From assembly GCF_028713855.1 (NCBI RefSeq), contig NZ_JAQTNN010000011.1, positions 1 through 64,000 of the forward strand: a stretch of 64,000 nt of DNA. Reading direction: 5' to 3'. This document shows positions 62,501 to 64,000 of this stretch, one piece after another. Position numbers and translations under genes: made by a program. The notes under the pieces are model-generated. The model had not been told where the DNA came from. It searched no databases and saw only the letters and a list, made by a program, of their open reading frames with translations. The stretch is from Sulfuricurvum sp. (GTDB taxonomy: Bacteria; Campylobacterota; Campylobacteria; Campylobacterales; Sulfurimonadaceae). Position 1 is the first letter of the stretch. Every line of letters begins with the position of its first letter.

Positions 62501-64000
62501 ATTAAATGCTCGACATGGAACGGTGTCATTGGATGCCAATGGATTCGTCCATTTTACTCCTGAAGCCAATTATGCGGGAACCGATGCCGGATTTGATTAT
62601 ACGACTACAAATACCGCCGGACAAGCAGGAACCGGATCGGTTAAAATCACTTTGCTAAACATCGACGACGCGCCGACAGCAACGGTTAATCATACTAAAA
62701 GACCTATTTATGGGTATATGTACACATCGGGGATATTGGCGGGTACATATTATGATCATCCTATTAGTATGACTATTACTCCATTGAAAGGAGGAAATCA
62801 AACTACTATCGTAGCTCAACCAGTATACGAACCGTATACCACTATTAGTAATTCTTTTCAAACGATTAATGGGAAACTAACGTATGGACAAACTACTACA
62901 TTACATGACACTCCCGTCGCTTACGAGGACACTGGAAGCGGACATATCGTCGGAAGCGATCTAGATGATTCAGTCAGCTCATTAACCTATGAAGTGATCG
63001 GTAAGCCTCAATACGGTGAAGTGATTTTGGATAAAGAGGGACATTACAACTACATCAGTTGGTCAAGTCAAGGTGTAATATCTACGACACCTATGCTAGG
63101 ATCTGGAATAGATCAAGTTTTTCTGCATGCTGATGGTTTGTTGTACCCTGAGACGGATGCTTTTCAAATAAAAGTCATGGATTCTTCTGGTGCTTATTCT
63201 ATTGTAACAGTAACGGTTCCCCATATTGGAACCTATAGACCGGCTACACCTACTTCGAGTGGAATTAATAAACCTTTATATTTGAATGATGCAATAGGCG
63301 CTCATTTTATTGGAGATGTAGGCGATAATGTATTAAACGGCAGTGGCGGTAGTGATTTGATATCCGGCGGTTTAGGAAACGATACTCTTAATGGAAACAA
63401 TGGAAACGATACCATCTTAGGAGGCGTCGGTAATGATGTGCTAAACGGCGGTGGTGGAAATGACACCATGTCGGGAGGATTAGGAAATGATACCTATGTA
63501 GTAAATAGTGCCGACGATGCTGTAATAGAGTATGAAGGCGAAGGGTTTGACACCGTACAATCAAGTGTATCCTATAGATTAGGGATGAATTTGGAGAACT
63601 TAACACTTTTAGATGTGGAAATTGTCAGCTTGATTCCTTCTCTAAAACCTGCTTTTCCTTCTATCCCTTTATTTGGAGTAACAGGTATTAATGGATTCGG
63701 AAATAATTTAGACAATACAATCATTGGTAATAAAGATAATAATATTCTTGAGAGTGGAGCAGGCAATGACGTCCTTGATGGCGGAGCAGGTACAGATACC
63801 CTCAAAGGGGGAACTGGAGAAGACATCTATATTGTAGACACTACAACCGATAGCATCGTTGAAAACGCCAGTGAAGGAATCGATACCGTACAATCGAGCG
63901 TTACATATACGCTTGGTGCAAACTTAGAGAACCTGACATTGACAGAAACAGCAGCTATCAATGGAACGGGGAATAGTTCGGATAATATTCTCATCGGGAA
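59508..64000 (+). CDS. Large RTX protein, 5' part (runs off the window)
   Basis: ATG at 59508 with GAGGAGGACAAAC upstream; open for 1497 codons to the window end. No signal peptide, as expected for type I export. Hydrophobic Gly/Ala-rich segments lie at about 110-150 and 540-600. Residues about 775-880 hold an EF-hand-like Ca region (VVLDLNGDGIHTID, DRNFNGVVDSGKEMFSNS, DANNDGKITSADP, WQDANGNGQEE). A cadherin-like/VCBS stretch is near 985-1060 and 1145-1240. RTX nonapeptides (GGxGNDxLx) run about 1268-1335 and 1395-1445, each followed by an N-L-E-N-L-T-L spacer block. It is probably a secreted adhesin or toxin; the secretion signal is beyond the window. Confidence 0.9.
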   Translation, partial: MASSNALKAVNLIYQEGATATQITDGFKSLFSDSNTSTEAVLNTTAGSTGIAGAITSFAAVTSSLASEGAMTTNVLKIGSKLLALPAGGANIGLFVNEAYETGSVSSVKTNTGLNALAGLAGIIAVLPIAGGVAITFGAAAVILTGYALIRGGNSTIEQDVTKLKSLLPDNPTAEQKLQLAETIDAMFNRTATQFSVPVIDPNSGAVTGFRLESAEPKDMGKGITRYEFSDGTVLEQQHTYSYFESETGMTVTVFPTVGGYNNIWSIGDLKIKSDDYGNTSISKVDSSGRVLEQSMSVDKNQGSYTATITYAGQTVIQRVGGTIAGQKIDATFTADSNGNLQISSVDLINGQPPRDAAEALAALKEAGLTSDTLSNGTTDAILAKNISSVASAYDVVNNTTLQNVIDGFTHFQSYINNSDTSKAINTYGPSLIDALSLIRAMQTGQPLSIISSGIHLANDISKLTSTTKNYTLDGISNAASGVLSILSLDAALKRGDGWAIATSSAYSIAYAASAYASFASGTSAAFAAEISTTLFGTGGVQLGNGLTVANGALPYLSLAAAIAVGDEVGIAVAAISIFVPAVGIVYGIYSMIDSLFGGGDVPNPWGTGKFVWDGTNVTFQSAGETGGNEAVSGLMNNILTALNSMIETQNSSSDLKLGIIANRMPNIGYDTSGFHFTDIDPLTGKEKFPTLRYDVYGNPYNAAVGSPESFISLGEAIMSSALYREAIAPMWEVETAKIQTDIGMRNAGLSEEERAAKDGKIAVALTGDTQIFRPVVLDLNGDGIHTIDKATSGVSFDVDNSGFFKETAWISKQDAFLTLDRNFNGVVDSGKEMFSNSAVALDRRGLAGMQWVDANNDGKITSADPVWEALKIWQDANGNGQEETTESFSLTALGITELDYTKGSFTQNGIVKKMSSEDLSADTEGLTVNIIPGGILATTSKGETSLFVDKVYDLSAIQAGLDHIWGYEDTELIANGTDLLANDVIGTSKQDLTLKTVLNARHGTVSLDANGFVHFTPEANYAGTDAGFDYTTTNTAGQAGTGSVKITLLNIDDAPTATVNHTKRPIYGYMYTSGILAGTYYDHPISMTITPLKGGNQTTIVAQPVYEPYTTISNSFQTINGKLTYGQTTTLHDTPVAYEDTGSGHIVGSDLDDSVSSLTYEVIGKPQYGEVILDKEGHYNYISWSSQGVISTTPMLGSGIDQVFLHADGLLYPETDAFQIKVMDSSGAYSIVTVTVPHIGTYRPATPTSSGINKPLYLNDAIGAHFIGDVGDNVLNGSGGSDLISGGLGNDTLNGNNGNDTILGGVGNDVLNGGGGNDTMSGGLGNDTYVVNSADDAVIEYEGEGFDTVQSSVSYRLGMNLENLTLLDVEIVSLIPSLKPAFPSIPLFGVTGINGFGNNLDNTIIGNKDNNILESGAGNDVLDGGAGTDTLKGGTGEDIYIVDTTTDSIVENASEGIDTVQSSVTYTLGANLENLTLTETAAINGTGNSSDNILIG

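Overview
The window looks like part of an accessory replicon, probably a plasmid or megaplasmid, of a sulfur-oxidising Campylobacterota bacterium (Sulfuricurvum/Sulfurimonas-like). This is inferred from moderate-to-low GC, short intergenic gaps, the style of the proteins (HU, a c553-like cytochrome, OmpR-type two-component pair, cytochrome P460, TolC) and a complete plasmid maintenance module. No rRNA, tRNA or CRISPR array was seen, and no intact transposase was recognised.

Layout. 1-580: the end of a small cytochrome c and an HU gene. 706-5000: replication and partition. A terminator is followed by ten iterons (consensus CGAAGTCATATTGTGAA) and an AT-rich stretch, then rep and a DnaB-N/AAA helicase on the minus strand, and parA-parB on the plus strand. 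A palindrome that occurs once inside parB and once just after it is a good parS candidate. 5.0-7.1 kb: small unknown genes, a DUF3293 protein and a YjfB-like protein. 7.2-14.6 kb: a leucine-rich leader peptide and a leuA whose C-terminal regulatory domain is replaced by a methyltransferase, followed by a run of small plus-strand genes (SnoaL-like, AbiU2-like HEPN, PNPOx, two GNATs, transglutaminase, PTP-like, frameshifted VOC, P-loop kinase). 14.6-29 kb: a mosaic of metabolic and regulatory genes (Ada-Ogt-GNAT fusion, glyA, MOSC, an argD-like aminotransferase, YciI, a class D beta-lactamase broken by a frameshift, HPP/TetR pair, cytochrome P460 with a two-component system). Gene relics, dispersed palindromes and a HEPN/nuclease pair lie among them.

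29.2-56.5 kb is a dense island with the character of a defence island. It has a WYL regulator, a SUMF1-like/NYN-LOTUS pair and, on the minus strand, eleven tightly packed or overlapping genes (48821 down to 33150). These are sbcD, sbcC, SIR2, HerA, KTSC, a phase-variable FRG gene split by a (GAAA)8 repeat, a lipase-fold protein, a second FRG protein, a RecB/RNase H-like DUF2779 protein and a superfamily 1 helicase fused to a Vsr-like nuclease. SIR2+HerA matches the known Nezha-type anti-phage pair; the rest of the operon around it is not a system I recognise. Divergently, a NERD protein with a giant GHKL-ATPase/DUF3883 protein, and a coupled pair ending in a DUF4238/SEC-C protein, make two more candidate modules.

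56.9-64.0 kb is a type I secretion/RTX locus: a TolC-like protein, an HlyC-like acyltransferase without the catalytic His, a 36-codon fragment copied from an RTX gene, a small membrane protein, and a large RTX protein that runs off the window. HlyB/HlyD-type transporter genes are not present here.

Three genes (VOC, class D beta-lactamase, DUF4238) are each restored by removing one base, two of them in T-runs. Base-calling error must be excluded before calling them pseudogenes or phase-variable.
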